Positions 23,584 to 31,685 of a DNA stretch of 36,403 nt are shown one piece after another; position 1 is the first letter of the stretch; each line of letters begins with the position of its first letter. Made by a program: the position numbers and the translations under genes. Below the pieces are notes generated by a model that searched no databases, was not told the DNA's origin, and saw nothing but the letters and a program-made list of their open reading frames with translations. The stretch lies in assembly GCA_003522105.1 (NCBI GenBank), contig DPGF01000055.1:1-36403 (forward strand), in the 5' to 3' direction. Origin of the DNA: Oscillibacter sp. (GTDB taxonomy: Bacteria > Bacillota > Clostridia > Oscillospirales > Oscillospiraceae).

Positions 23584-24300
23584 GTGGAGAAAAAAGAATT
23601 ACAGCTTCAGCCGCGGCTGCAATGCCTCGCAGATCTTGTGCCGCAGGGCGCGCGGCTTGCCGATGTCGGCACCGACCATGGTTATCTTCCGGTCTGGCTC
23701 TTGCAGCACGGACGAATGGAAAGCGCCATCGCGTCGGACATCAACGCGCTGCCGCTTGACCACGCGCGCGCGACGGCTGCGGAGTACGGTGTGACGGCGT
23801 GCATCGACTTCCGCCTCTGTCCTGGGCTTGCAAAGATCGGGAGCGAAGAGTGCGACACGGTTGCCATCGCCGGCATGGGCGGAGAAACGATCATCGGCAT
23901 TCTGGAAGCCGCGCCGTGGACGCGCGACGGCACGCATACGCTCATCTTGCAGCCACAGACGAAGGTGGATCTCCTGCGCCGCTGGCTCTGTGAGAGCGGC
24001 TATCGCTTTCTGGAGGAGAAACTCGTGCGCGACAAGGAGCAGCTTTATGTTGTCTTTCGCGTTACCGGCGGAGAGGTGAGCGCGCTGAGCGAAGCGGACG
24101 CGCTGACCGGTATTTTGCTGCGCGGCGATCCGCTGTATGGGGAATATCTTTCGCAGCATCTTGCAAAGCTTGAGCGAGCGAGGGACGGGCTTGCCGTTTC
24201 GTCGCTTTCAGACAGGGACGCGCGCATCGCACGTTTGCAAGGTCTCATTGAGGAGATCGGGAAGCGGAAAGGGGAGTGGGAGCATGGCAACCGTATGTGA
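23584..24300 (+). CDS. trmK: tRNA (adenine-N1)-methyltransferase TrmK
   Basis: It methylates N1 of adenine 22 in tRNA. The 238-aa protein has an N-terminal Rossmann fold with SAM motif ADVGTDHGYLPVWL (about 26-39), SDINALPLDHAR, and the family-specific IAGMGGETII and LILQPQTKVDLLRRWL. The C-terminal part is helical. GTG start at 23584 follows AAAAGGAGA. The stop overlaps the nif3-type gene by 17 nt; the trmK-nif3 pair (yqfN-yqfO) is conserved in Firmicutes. Confidence 0.93.
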   Translation: MEKKELQLQPRLQCLADLVPQGARLADVGTDHGYLPVWLLQHGRMESAIASDINALPLDHARATAAEYGVTACIDFRLCPGLAKIGSEECDTVAIAGMGGETIIGILEAAPWTRDGTHTLILQPQTKVDLLRRWLCESGYRFLEEKLVRDKEQLYVVFRVTGGEVSALSEADALTGILLRGDPLYGEYLSQHLAKLERARDGLAVSSLSDRDARIARLQGLIEEIGKRKGEWEHGNRM

Positions 24301-25063
24301 AGTGGAGCAGAGTCTTTTTGCCTGGGCGCCGCGCGAGAGCGCGATGGACTGGGACAATGTCGGCCATCTTGTCGGCGATCCCGAGCGGGAGGTCGAGCGC
24401 ATTCTTGTCGCACTTGATATTACCGAGCGCGTGGTGCAGGAGGCCATTGACCTCGGCGCACAGCTCATCGTGTCGCACCACCCGGTGATGAACGTTCGCT
24501 GGCACGAGCGCGAAATGCAGACCCTGCGCAGCGATACGCGCCTCGGCGGCCTTTTGACGACGCTTGTGAAAAACGACATTTCCGCCATCTGCATGCACAC
24601 GAATCTGGACGCCGCGGACGGCGGCGTGAACGACTGCCTGGCGAAAAAACTCGGCCTGAACGATGTTTTTTTGCTCAATGACGAAAAAATCGGCCGAATT
24701 GGCACACTTTCCTGCGAAAAAGGGCTTGAAGAGTTCCTGCGAGATGTGATAGAATCACTTAGTTGCAGCGGCTTGCGATATCGCCGCGGCAGCGGGCGGG
24801 TGCACCGCGTGGCCGTCGGCGGCGGCGCGTGCGGCGAATATATCCCGCAGGCCATTGCGCAGGGCTGCGATACGTTTGTAACGAGCGATCTGCGCTACAA
24901 CGATTTTCTGGATACGCAGGGGCTGAACCTGATCGACGCGGGGCATTTTCCGACGGAGAACGTCGTTTGCCCGGCGATCAAGGCATATCTGGAAGAACAC
25001 TTCCCGGAGATCAAGACCGTCATATCGGCGTCTCACCGAGATGCCATCCAATACTATCTGTAA
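24284..25063 (+). CDS. Nif3-like dinuclear metal protein (YqfO family)
   Basis: The 259-aa protein has the di-metal ligands of the NIF3 family: VSHHPVM, CMHTNLDAADGG, and GHFPTEN near the C-terminus. It lacks the extra middle domain of Bacillus YqfO. Annotated elsewhere as GTP cyclohydrolase I type 2, but the physiological reaction is unsettled. ATG at 24284 follows GGGGAGTGGGAG and lies inside the end of trmK, so the two are translationally coupled. Confidence 0.92.
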   Translation: MATVCEVEQSLFAWAPRESAMDWDNVGHLVGDPEREVERILVALDITERVVQEAIDLGAQLIVSHHPVMNVRWHEREMQTLRSDTRLGGLLTTLVKNDISAICMHTNLDAADGGVNDCLAKKLGLNDVFLLNDEKIGRIGTLSCEKGLEEFLRDVIESLSCSGLRYRRGSGRVHRVAVGGGACGEYIPQAIAQGCDTFVTSDLRYNDFLDTQGLNLIDAGHFPTENVVCPAIKAYLEEHFPEIKTVISASHRDAIQYYL

Positions 25064-25077
25064 GGAGAGATCACATC

Positions 25078-25812
25078 ATGTCCGGACATTCCAAGTGGCA
25101 CAATATCCAAAAGACGAAGGGTGCGGCTGACGCCAAGCGCAGCGCCGCCTTCACTAAGATCGCCAAGGAGATCATCGTTGCCGTTAAGCAGGGCGGCTCG
25201 GGCGACCCCAATAATAACTCCCGTCTCGCGACTGTCATCGCCAAGGCGAAGGCTGCCAACATGCCCAACGACAACATCAAGCGCACCATCGACAAGGCGC
25301 TCGGCTCGGGCAACACCGACAACTACGAGTCCGTCACCTACGAGGGCTACGGCCCCGGCGGCGTGGCCGTCATCGTCGAAGCGCTGACCGACAACCGCCA
25401 GCGCACCGCGCCGGAGGTCCGCCACTACTTCGATAAGTACGGCAAGGGCATGGGCGCGCAGGGCTGCGTCAGCTGGTCGTTCGACCGCAAGGGTGTGATC
25501 ATCATCGACAATGAGGACGGCGACTACGATGAAGATGCTGTGATGATGGACGCGCTCGACGCCGGTGCCGACGACTTCAATGCCGAGGACAACGTTTTCG
25601 AGATCACGACCGATCCCGATGCGTTCAACGATGTGGTCAAGGCGCTCGAGGAGAAGAATTATGCGTTCGTCAGCGCGGACATCAGCCTTGTCCCGCAGAC
25701 CTACGTCAAGCTCGAGAGCGACGAGGACGTCAAGAACATGGAAAAGCTCCTCGATATGCTCGAGGATAACGAGGACGTCCAGAACACCTACCACAACTGG
25801 GACCAGGACTAA
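25078..25812 (+). CDS. yebC: YebC/PmpR-family protein (TACO1 type)
   Basis: The 244-aa protein begins with the family hallmark MSGHSKWHNIQ...KGAADAKR and has IIVAVKQGG, NMPNDNIKRTIDKA and YEGYGPGGVAVIVEALTDN. It ends in an acidic tail. Members were annotated as transcription regulators; recent family work links them to relief of ribosome stalling at proline-rich sites. C-ending codon bias suggests high expression. AAGGAG overlaps the stop of the preceding gene, placing it in the trmK-nif3 operon. Confidence 0.95.
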   Translation: MSGHSKWHNIQKTKGAADAKRSAAFTKIAKEIIVAVKQGGSGDPNNNSRLATVIAKAKAANMPNDNIKRTIDKALGSGNTDNYESVTYEGYGPGGVAVIVEALTDNRQRTAPEVRHYFDKYGKGMGAQGCVSWSFDRKGVIIIDNEDGDYDEDAVMMDALDAGADDFNAEDNVFEITTDPDAFNDVVKALEEKNYAFVSADISLVPQTYVKLESDEDVKNMEKLLDMLEDNEDVQNTYHNWDQD

Positions 25813-25926
25813 AATCCCTTGCAAACTCTGACTTTTTCAGCAGGGAAGAGTGCGCAGTTGTGACATTCGTTTGTTCTGCTGCGGTGTATATGGCAGCTTC
25901 TGTTGTGACATACAATTACATTGATC

Positions 25927-25963
25927 AAAAAGAGCTTGAGAAGATTTTCTCAAGCTCTTTTTT
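25927..25963 (+). terminator. Intrinsic terminator after yebC
   Basis: A 15-bp arm pair (AAAAGAGCTTGAGAA / TTCTCAAGCTCTTTT, loop GATT) ends in a T-run. The 114 nt before it hold no gene, only a 10-nt direct repeat GTTGTGACAT at 25857 and 25902. Confidence 0.92.
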
Positions 25964-26011
25964 GCCGCCTAACTTATATGGATATGCTATAAAAATATAT
26001 AAATATTCCAC

Positions 26012-26040
26012 TTGAAATTATTCCCGTTGTTTGGTATTAT
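26012..26040 (+). promoter_or_regulatory. Promoter of the ECF S-component gene
   Basis: TTGAAA (26012-26017) and TATTAT (26035-26040) are 17 nt apart in an AT-rich tract; predicted start about 26047. Confidence 0.8.
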
Positions 26041-26046
26041 AACTCG

Positions 26047-26173
26047 GCACGTCGGACGTCCGTTTTCGGCAGAAAAACAAGGTGCGCTGTGAGGAGGAGA
26101 TTCCGCGGCGCGCTCCTGCTGTAACACCTGTATAGTCCCCCTTGCACGGACGTCTGGGTGAAAGGAGAATCTT
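26047..26173 (+). promoter_or_regulatory. Structured 5' leader, candidate riboswitch, family unassigned
   Basis: The 127-nt leader closes with an 11-bp long-range stem: 26053-26063 pairs with 26146-26156 (ten Watson-Crick pairs and one G-U). It encloses 82 nt that can form AGGTG (26080-26084) with CACCT (26125-26129), and an inner AGGAG/CTCCT hairpin. The ribosome site AAAGGAG (26161-26167) starts 5 nt after the closing stem, which favours translational control. A vitamin-transporter gene downstream makes a ligand sensor plausible. It matches none of the riboswitch consensus cores I know. Confidence 0.6.
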
Positions 26174-26758
26174 ATGAGTAAGAACAACAACACGCAGAAG
26201 ATCGTTGGTCTCGGTCTGTTCACCGCTATTGTGATCGTTCTGCAGCTGATGGGCAGCTTTATCCGGTTTGGCACGTTCAGCGTTTCGCTGGTGCTGGTGC
26301 CGGTCGTGATCGGTGCGGCGCTCTACGGCGCCGGCGCCGGTGCCTGGCTTGGCTTTGTCTTTGGCGTGGTCGTCCTGGTGAGCGGAGATGCGGCGGCATT
26401 TCTGGGTGTCAATGCGCTTGGCACGATCCTGACGGTGCTTGTCAAGGGTGCGTTGGCGGGCTTCCTCTCCGGCGTTGTCTACAAGGCGCTTGAGAGCAAG
26501 AACCGTATGCTTGCCGTGGCGCTGGCTGCTGTGACCTGCCCGGTCGTCAATACCGGCGTGTTCCTGATCGGCTGCCTGCTCTTCTTCATGGAGACCATCA
26601 GCGTCTGGGCAGACGCGGCGGGTCTTGGTGCAAATGTTGGCCAGTTCATGATCCTCGGCCTTGTGGGCGCGAACTTCATCTTTGAGATGCTGTTCAACGT
26701 GGTGCTCAGCCCCGTGATCGTGCGCCTCATCCGCATCGGCAAGAAGGAAGTTGAATAA
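26174..26758 (+). CDS. ECF transporter S component, substrate unknown
   Basis: This is the substrate-binding membrane subunit of an energy-coupling-factor vitamin transporter. The 194-aa protein has six predicted membrane segments (about 11-32, 36-55, 57-77, 82-105, 111-136, 152-182). The phrase LVLVPVVIGAALYGAGAGAWLG is the kind of loop seen in PF12822-type S components. No ECF ATPase or T subunit is in the window, so it probably shares a group II module encoded elsewhere. Substrate cannot be read from sequence; the leader RNA is the best clue. Confidence 0.82.
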   Translation: MSKNNNTQKIVGLGLFTAIVIVLQLMGSFIRFGTFSVSLVLVPVVIGAALYGAGAGAWLGFVFGVVVLVSGDAAAFLGVNALGTILTVLVKGALAGFLSGVVYKALESKNRMLAVALAAVTCPVVNTGVFLIGCLLFFMETISVWADAAGLGANVGQFMILGLVGANFIFEMLFNVVLSPVIVRLIRIGKKEVE

Positions 26759-26765
26759 ATAAAAA

Positions 26766-26803
26766 GGGAGTCTGGCAGGAAAGTCACCTGCCGGACTCTT
26801 TTG
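26766..26803 (+). terminator. Intrinsic terminator after the ECF S gene
   Basis: GAGTCTGGCAGG (26768-26779) pairs with CCTGCCGGACTC (26787-26798, one G-U) and four T follow. Confidence 0.85.
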
Positions 26804-26808
26804 ATCAG

Positions 26809-26847
26809 AAAAAGACGAGAGGGACGGCGAATCACGCCGTCCCTCTC
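26809..26847 (-). terminator. Terminator of rnpB
   Basis: GAGAGGGACGGCG and its complement (26817-26829 / 26835-26847) form a 13-bp stem. On the minus strand it is followed by a five-T run (26809-26813), just beyond the RNase P RNA 3' end. Confidence 0.88.
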
Positions 26848-26861
26848 ATATTTTGCACGAG

Positions 26862-27303
26862 CATAACTGTAAGCCGGGTTCTGTATTTGACAGTCATCTA
26901 TCTACGCGCCGTGTTGCCGCGGCGCTTTAGCCACCCCGGGAGCGGCCGGGCAAGCCTATTGCTCCCATACCGGTGTTGCTCCGGATAGAGTTTACAGCAT
27001 CGGACACTCTCGAGCCGACGGGTGCGCTCTTACCGCACCTTTCCACCTTTTCCCGCAGCACTTTGCCTTTCCCGGTTTGCACGTTCTGCCTCCATCACGC
27101 CGGAGGGACAGGCGTAAGCGGTGAGATCGCTTGCGCTTTGGCTGCAAACCCGGAAAGACAAAGTGCGCAGGTAGTCTATTTCTGTTGCACTTTTCCTCAG
27201 ATCGCTCTGGGCGGGCGTTACCCGTTATCCTTGCCCTGTGGAGCCCGGACTTTCCTCACAGCGAGCCTTTCGGCTTCGCCGCGCGACTGTCTGTCATACT
27301 CAT
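26862..27303 (-). ncRNA. rnpB: RNase P RNA
   Basis: This is the catalytic RNA that matures tRNA 5' ends. On the minus strand the universal 5' core GAGGAAAGTCCGGGCTCC is followed by ACAGGGCAAGGATAACGG. Near the 3' end, ACAGAACCCGGCTTA closes P4, and a GTGGCTAAAGCGCCG-type segment precedes it. Length is about 440 nt. The ends are set by a promoter ending at 27310 and a terminator at 26847. Subclass A or B was not decided. Confidence 0.95.
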
Positions 27304-27309
27304 ACAACT

Positions 27310-27338
27310 ATTTTAGCCCATCGGGCGGAGCTTGTCAA
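27310..27338 (-). promoter_or_regulatory. Promoter of rnpB
   Basis: On the minus strand TTGACA (27338-27333) and TAAAAT (27315-27310) are 17 nt apart; start about 27303. Confidence 0.88.
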
Positions 27339-27349
27339 CGGAAATTCCA

Positions 27350-27378
27350 TTGCTATTTTTTCCGGCCTGCGCTATACT
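27350..27378 (+). promoter_or_regulatory. Promoter of murD
   Basis: TTGCTA (27350-27355) and TATACT (27373-27378) are 17 nt apart. Its -35 box is 11 nt from the rnpB -35 box, so the two promoters are back to back. Confidence 0.7.
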
Positions 27379-27418
27379 ATATAATGATTTTGCATGTTTG
27401 GCGAAAGGACAAAAAGCC

Positions 27419-28801
27419 ATGACGATACAGGACTATTTAGCTTCCCTGCGGGGAAAAACAGTGGCGGTGCTCGGCATCGGCGTGAGCAACACGCCGCTCA
27501 TCGAGCTTTTGTGCCGCAGCGGCGTGCAGGTCATCGCCTGCGACAAAAAGAGCCGCGAGGCGCTTGGCGAGCGTGCGCCGCAGCTGGAAGCACTGGGCGC
27601 GCAGCTGCATCTGGGCGAGGCATATCTTGACGATCTGCGCGCGGACGTTGTCTTTCGCACGCCGGGCATGCGGCCGGACGTTCCGGCGCTGCTCGAAGCG
27701 AGATCACGCGGCAGCATCGTGACGTCGGAGATGGAGATCTTTTTCGAGGTCTGCCCCTGCACGATCATCGGCGTGACGGGCAGCGACGGCAAGACCACCA
27801 CCACGAGCATCATTGCAGAAATGCTGCGCGCGGCGGGGAAGACAGTCTACCTCGGCGGCAACATCGGCCACCCGCTGCTGTGCGACGCGGAGAAGATGAA
27901 GCGCGACGATGTTGCGGTCGTTGAGCTCTCGTCGTTCCAGCTGCTGGATATGAAGCGCTCGCCGCACATCGCGGTGATGACCAACCTTGCGCCGAACCAC
28001 CTCGATATGCACCGCGACATGGCGGAGTATATCGAGGCGAAGGAGAACATCTATCTCCATCAGAGCGCAGACGATATTGCCATCTTTAATGAGGATAACG
28101 ACATTACGCGCGCGCTTTCTGAAAAGTCCCAAGCGCACACGCGCCTTTTCAGCCGCCGCGAAGCGGTCGCGGACGGCGCGTTTCTGCGCGGTGACGCGAT
28201 CGTTCTGCGTCATAACGGACATGAGGAAGAGGTCATGCGCGTTTCGGATATTCGCCTGCCGGGGCTGCACAACGTCGAAAATTATCTTGCCGCTGTGACG
28301 GCGCTGGACGGCATCGTACCTTATGACGTGATGAAAAAGACTGCGCGCAGCTTTGCGGGCGTGGAGCACCGCATCGAATATGTGCGCACGCTGCACGGCA
28401 CGAAGTGGTATAACGATTCCATTGCCACAAGTCCCACGCGTACCATCGCGGGGCTGCGCGCGTTTGATGAAAAGGTCATTCTGATCGCGGGCGGATATGA
28501 CAAGCATATCTCCTTTGCACCCCTTGCACCGGAAGTGGTAAAGCATGTCAAGCTGCTGATCCTGTGCGGCGCGACGGCAGACGCCATCGAAAAGGCGCTG
28601 CGCGAGAACGCGCGCGAGGAGGATCTTCCCGAGATCGTGCGCTGCGCGGATCTTGCCGCCTGCGTACAGACCGCTTACGAACGTGCCGGAACGGGCGATA
28701 TTGTGACACTTTCGCCCGCGTGTGCGGCATTCGACTGCTTTACGAACTTTATGGAGCGCGGGAAAGCCTTCAAAAAGCTTGTGATGGCGCTGCCGGAATA
28801 G
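27419..28801 (+). CDS. murD: UDP-N-acetylmuramoyl-L-alanine:D-glutamate ligase
   Basis: It adds D-Glu to UDP-MurNAc-L-Ala in cytoplasmic peptidoglycan synthesis. The 460-aa Mur ligase has an N-terminal UDP-binding domain (GKTVAVLGIGVSN, about 12-24), the ATP loop GVTGSDGKTTT, ELSSFQLLDM, MTNLAPNHLDMH, and the C-terminal domain with HNVENYLAAVTA, GVEHRIEYV and WYNDSIATSPT. ATG at 27419 follows GAAAGGA. It is separate from any dcw cluster and seems to be transcribed alone or with yunB-ligA. Confidence 0.96.
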   Translation: MTIQDYLASLRGKTVAVLGIGVSNTPLIELLCRSGVQVIACDKKSREALGERAPQLEALGAQLHLGEAYLDDLRADVVFRTPGMRPDVPALLEARSRGSIVTSEMEIFFEVCPCTIIGVTGSDGKTTTTSIIAEMLRAAGKTVYLGGNIGHPLLCDAEKMKRDDVAVVELSSFQLLDMKRSPHIAVMTNLAPNHLDMHRDMAEYIEAKENIYLHQSADDIAIFNEDNDITRALSEKSQAHTRLFSRREAVADGAFLRGDAIVLRHNGHEEEVMRVSDIRLPGLHNVENYLAAVTALDGIVPYDVMKKTARSFAGVEHRIEYVRTLHGTKWYNDSIATSPTRTIAGLRAFDEKVILIAGGYDKHISFAPLAPEVVKHVKLLILCGATADAIEKALRENAREEDLPEIVRCADLAACVQTAYERAGTGDIVTLSPACAAFDCFTNFMERGKAFKKLVMALPE

Positions 28802-28847
28802 GGAAAAGCTGTGCTGTCATAGGCTTCATCGAATCGAGGTGGAGCCG

Positions 28848-29534
28848 ATGCGAAGGCGAAAGCTGCTTTCTGGCAAAAAACGCGCGCTGCTGTTGGCGCT
28901 CATTTTGCTGGCAGTACTGTTGGAGCTCACCGTCGTTGCGATGACGCACTTAAAGCCCGTGCTCACGTCGCTTGCAACGGCGCGGGTGTCGAATACGGTC
29001 AACGGTATCGTCAGCGCCGCCGTGAATGAAACGATCTACAGCGGCGGCGTGGATTACGATCAGCTCATTTCCTTTGAAAAAGACAATGAGGGCAGGATCA
29101 CGGCGGTCAAGAGCAACATGGCGGAATGCAACCGCCTGCAATCCGCCATCATCGACGAGGTGCTGGAAAAGCTCTCCGAGGTGACGACCAAGGAGCTTTC
29201 CGTGCCGGTCGGCACACTGCTCGGCTCACCGTTTCTCTCGGGGCGCGGGCCGCTCATTCGGGTGCGGATGCAGTCGGTCGGCTCGTCGAGCGCGCATTTT
29301 GAAAATACGTTCACGTCGGCGGGCATTAACCAGACCAAGCACCAGATCTATCTTGTGGTGGACGTCTATGTCAGCATTTTGCTGCCCGGATTTTCCACGA
29401 CAACAAAGCTCAGCAACACTTATTCCGTGGCGGAGACCGTTATCGTCGGCTCCGTGCCGGACAATTACACCTATTTCAGCAACGGCGCGGACATGGAGCA
29501 GAACGCGGAAGATTACATTATGAACAACGGCTGA
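28848..29534 (+). CDS. yunB: Sporulation protein YunB
   Basis: YunB is required for normal sporulation in Bacillus subtilis and is made in the mother cell; its biochemical role is unknown. The 228-aa protein has a basic N-terminus, one membrane segment (about 14-33) and an outside domain with VSNTVNGIVSAAVNETI, FEKDNEGRITAVKSNMAECNR and ELSVPVGTLLGSPFLSGRGP, the family's core. ATG at 28848 follows GAGGTGGAG; the GTG inside that site is not the start. It lies between murD and ligA, 46 and 37 nt away. Confidence 0.88.
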   Translation: MRRRKLLSGKKRALLLALILLAVLLELTVVAMTHLKPVLTSLATARVSNTVNGIVSAAVNETIYSGGVDYDQLISFEKDNEGRITAVKSNMAECNRLQSAIIDEVLEKLSEVTTKELSVPVGTLLGSPFLSGRGPLIRVRMQSVGSSSAHFENTFTSAGINQTKHQIYLVVDVYVSILLPGFSTTTKLSNTYSVAETVIVGSVPDNYTYFSNGADMEQNAEDYIMNNG

Positions 29535-29571
29535 CTGCCTTTTGCGCACCGCCGGAGAGAGGGAACGCACT

Positions 29572-31620
29572 ATGGACAAAAATATCCGGATCGACGAGAT
29601 CGTAACACGGCTGAATGCCGCCTCCGACGCTTACTACGGCGGGCAGGAGGAGCAGATGACGAACTACGAGTGGGACGCTCTTTTTGACGAGCTGACCGCT
29701 CTTGAAAAAGAGACCGGCTACGTCCGGCCCGACAGTCCCACGCAGGTGACGAGCCATTCCGGGAACGAAATGGACGGCGAGGGGGAGAAGGAAGCGCACG
29801 AATACCCCGCGCTTTCGCTCGCCAAGACGAAAAAGGTAGCGGAATTGCAGGACTGGGCGGGGGAGCGCGCGATCTGGCTTTCGTGGAAGCTCGACGGCTC
29901 TACCCTTGTTGCGACCTACGACGGCGGGAAGCTCACGCGCGTTCTGACGCGCGGCAACGGCACCGTCGGCACGAACATCACCTATATGGCCGCTGCGATC
30001 CGCGGCATTCCCGCGAAGATCGCGGACAAGGGACACCTTGTCGTGCGCGGCGAGGCGACCATCTCCTACGCGGATTTTGAGGCCATCAACGATACGCTTG
30101 AGGACGCGGACGACCGATACGCGAATCCCCGCAACCTTGCCGCCGGCACGCTGGCACTCGACAAGACGAATCTCGACAAAGTATGTGAGCGCAATGTGAC
30201 CTTCAACGCTTTCACGCTCGTCCATACGGACGAGGAGATCCGCTCCTGGGGCGCGCGCATGGATTACCTCGATCGGCTGGGCTTTACGACCGTCGAGCGC
30301 GAGGAAACGGACGCGGTGCATCTGCCGGACGCCATTGCGCGCTGGACGAAAAAGGTCGATTCCGGCGAGATGGGCATTCCTGTTGATGGCCTTGTCATCA
30401 CCTATGACGATACCGACTACGCCGCGACCGGCAGCGTGACGGGGCACCACGCCACGCGCGCAGGTCTTGCCTACAAGTGGGCGGACGTCTCCGCCGAGAC
30501 CGTGCTCGACCACATCGAATGGTCGTGCGCGGCGTCGACCATCACACCGGTCGCGGTCTTCGACCCCGTGCAGCTTGAGGGGACGACCGTTTCGCGGGCC
30601 TCTCTTTGCAATGTGAGCGAGCTCGAGCGCCTCGGCATCGGCGCGGACAGGAAGACGAAATTGCGTGTCATCAAAGCAAATAAGATCATTCCGAAGTGCA
30701 TCGCGGTCGTGCGCGCGGAGGGGAGTTACGAGGTCCCGAGCGCCTGCCCCGTTTGCGGCGCGGCGACCGAGGTACGCGTCAGCCCGGTGAGCGGCATAAA
30801 GACGCTGCGCTGCACCGATGCAAACTGCCCTGCCAAGCACCTAAAGCGCTTTGTTCGTTTTGCGAGCAAGGCGGGTCTTGATATTGACGGTCTCTCCGTG
30901 CAGACGCTGCACGAGTTCGTCAACCGCGGCTACCTGCGCGATTTTTCGGATCTCTACCATCTGAACGACCACGCGGGCGAGATCGTCGCGCTCGAGGGTT
31001 TTGGCGAAAAGTCCTGCGCCAACCTGATGGCGGCCATCGAAAAGAGCCGCAAAGCTGATCCTGTTCACCTCATCTTTGCGCTCTGCATTCCGAACATCGG
31101 CACAGATGCGGGCAAAAAGCTTATTGCGGCACTCGGCACGAAGGGCTTCCTTGCGCGTATCGAGAGCGGCGAGGGCTTTGAGGATGTAGACGGCATCGGC
31201 GTGGAAAGATCGAACGCGCTTTTGAACTGGTTTGCAGACGAGGGGAATCGCGCGCTTTTCGAGCGTCTGATGCATGAACTTCTCGTGGATGAGGTTGCGC
31301 CAAAAGCCGCAAACGACGGGACTTGTAAAGGACTTACCTTTGTCATCACGGGCGACGTACACACCTTCAAAAACCGCGATGACTTCAAGGCCTATGTCGA
31401 GCGGCAGGGCGGCAAGGTCGCAGGCAGCGTCTCGGGAAAAACGTCGTATCTCGTCAACAACGATGGGGAGTCCGGCTCATCAAAGGCGAAGAAGGCCAAG
31501 GAGCTGGGCGTTCCGCTGCTTTCCGAGGAAGCGTTCATCTCTCGCTTCGGCGGGCCGGATGGGAAAACGAACGCTGCTCCTGCTGATGACCAGCAAATCA
31601 GCATGGAATCATTGCTGTAA
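29572..31620 (+). CDS. ligA: NAD-dependent DNA ligase, divergent LigA
   Basis: It seals DNA nicks using NAD+. The 682-aa protein has all LigA domains in order. An Ia-like N-terminal region (1-65) precedes the adenylation domain with Lys 106 in WKLDG. OB fold, a four-cysteine zinc finger (CPVC...CTDANC, about 400-430), HhH domain, and a C-terminal BRCT (about 585-655) follow. Several strongly conserved spots differ: TRGNG (126-130) instead of TRGDG, and GTNIT in place of GEDVT. ATG at 29572 follows GAGAGAGGG. It may be the sole ligase or a second type. Confidence 0.92.
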   Translation: MDKNIRIDEIVTRLNAASDAYYGGQEEQMTNYEWDALFDELTALEKETGYVRPDSPTQVTSHSGNEMDGEGEKEAHEYPALSLAKTKKVAELQDWAGERAIWLSWKLDGSTLVATYDGGKLTRVLTRGNGTVGTNITYMAAAIRGIPAKIADKGHLVVRGEATISYADFEAINDTLEDADDRYANPRNLAAGTLALDKTNLDKVCERNVTFNAFTLVHTDEEIRSWGARMDYLDRLGFTTVEREETDAVHLPDAIARWTKKVDSGEMGIPVDGLVITYDDTDYAATGSVTGHHATRAGLAYKWADVSAETVLDHIEWSCAASTITPVAVFDPVQLEGTTVSRASLCNVSELERLGIGADRKTKLRVIKANKIIPKCIAVVRAEGSYEVPSACPVCGAATEVRVSPVSGIKTLRCTDANCPAKHLKRFVRFASKAGLDIDGLSVQTLHEFVNRGYLRDFSDLYHLNDHAGEIVALEGFGEKSCANLMAAIEKSRKADPVHLIFALCIPNIGTDAGKKLIAALGTKGFLARIESGEGFEDVDGIGVERSNALLNWFADEGNRALFERLMHELLVDEVAPKAANDGTCKGLTFVITGDVHTFKNRDDFKAYVERQGGKVAGSVSGKTSYLVNNDGESGSSKAKKAKELGVPLLSEEAFISRFGGPDGKTNAAPADDQQISMESLL

Positions 31621-31638
31621 AGCGAAATCACTGTATAG

Positions 31639-31673
31639 AAAAAACTCTGTTCCGATCGGAACAGAGTTTTTTT
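31639..31673. terminator. Bidirectional terminator between ligA and the aminotransferase
   Basis: AAAACTCTGTTCCG-AT-CGGAACAGAGTTTT has T-runs on both strands, so it can end both converging genes. Confidence 0.92.
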
Positions 31674-31685
31674 CGTATCAATGTC

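Noticed and set aside
26047..26173. ZTP-type riboswitch suggested by the 3' GTCTGGGTG
   Set aside because: The partner core motifs of that class are absent and the downstream gene is not a purine or folate enzyme; reported as unassigned instead.
26973..27422. 149-codon plus-strand frame opposite rnpB
   Set aside because: The bases encode the conserved RNase P RNA core on the minus strand.
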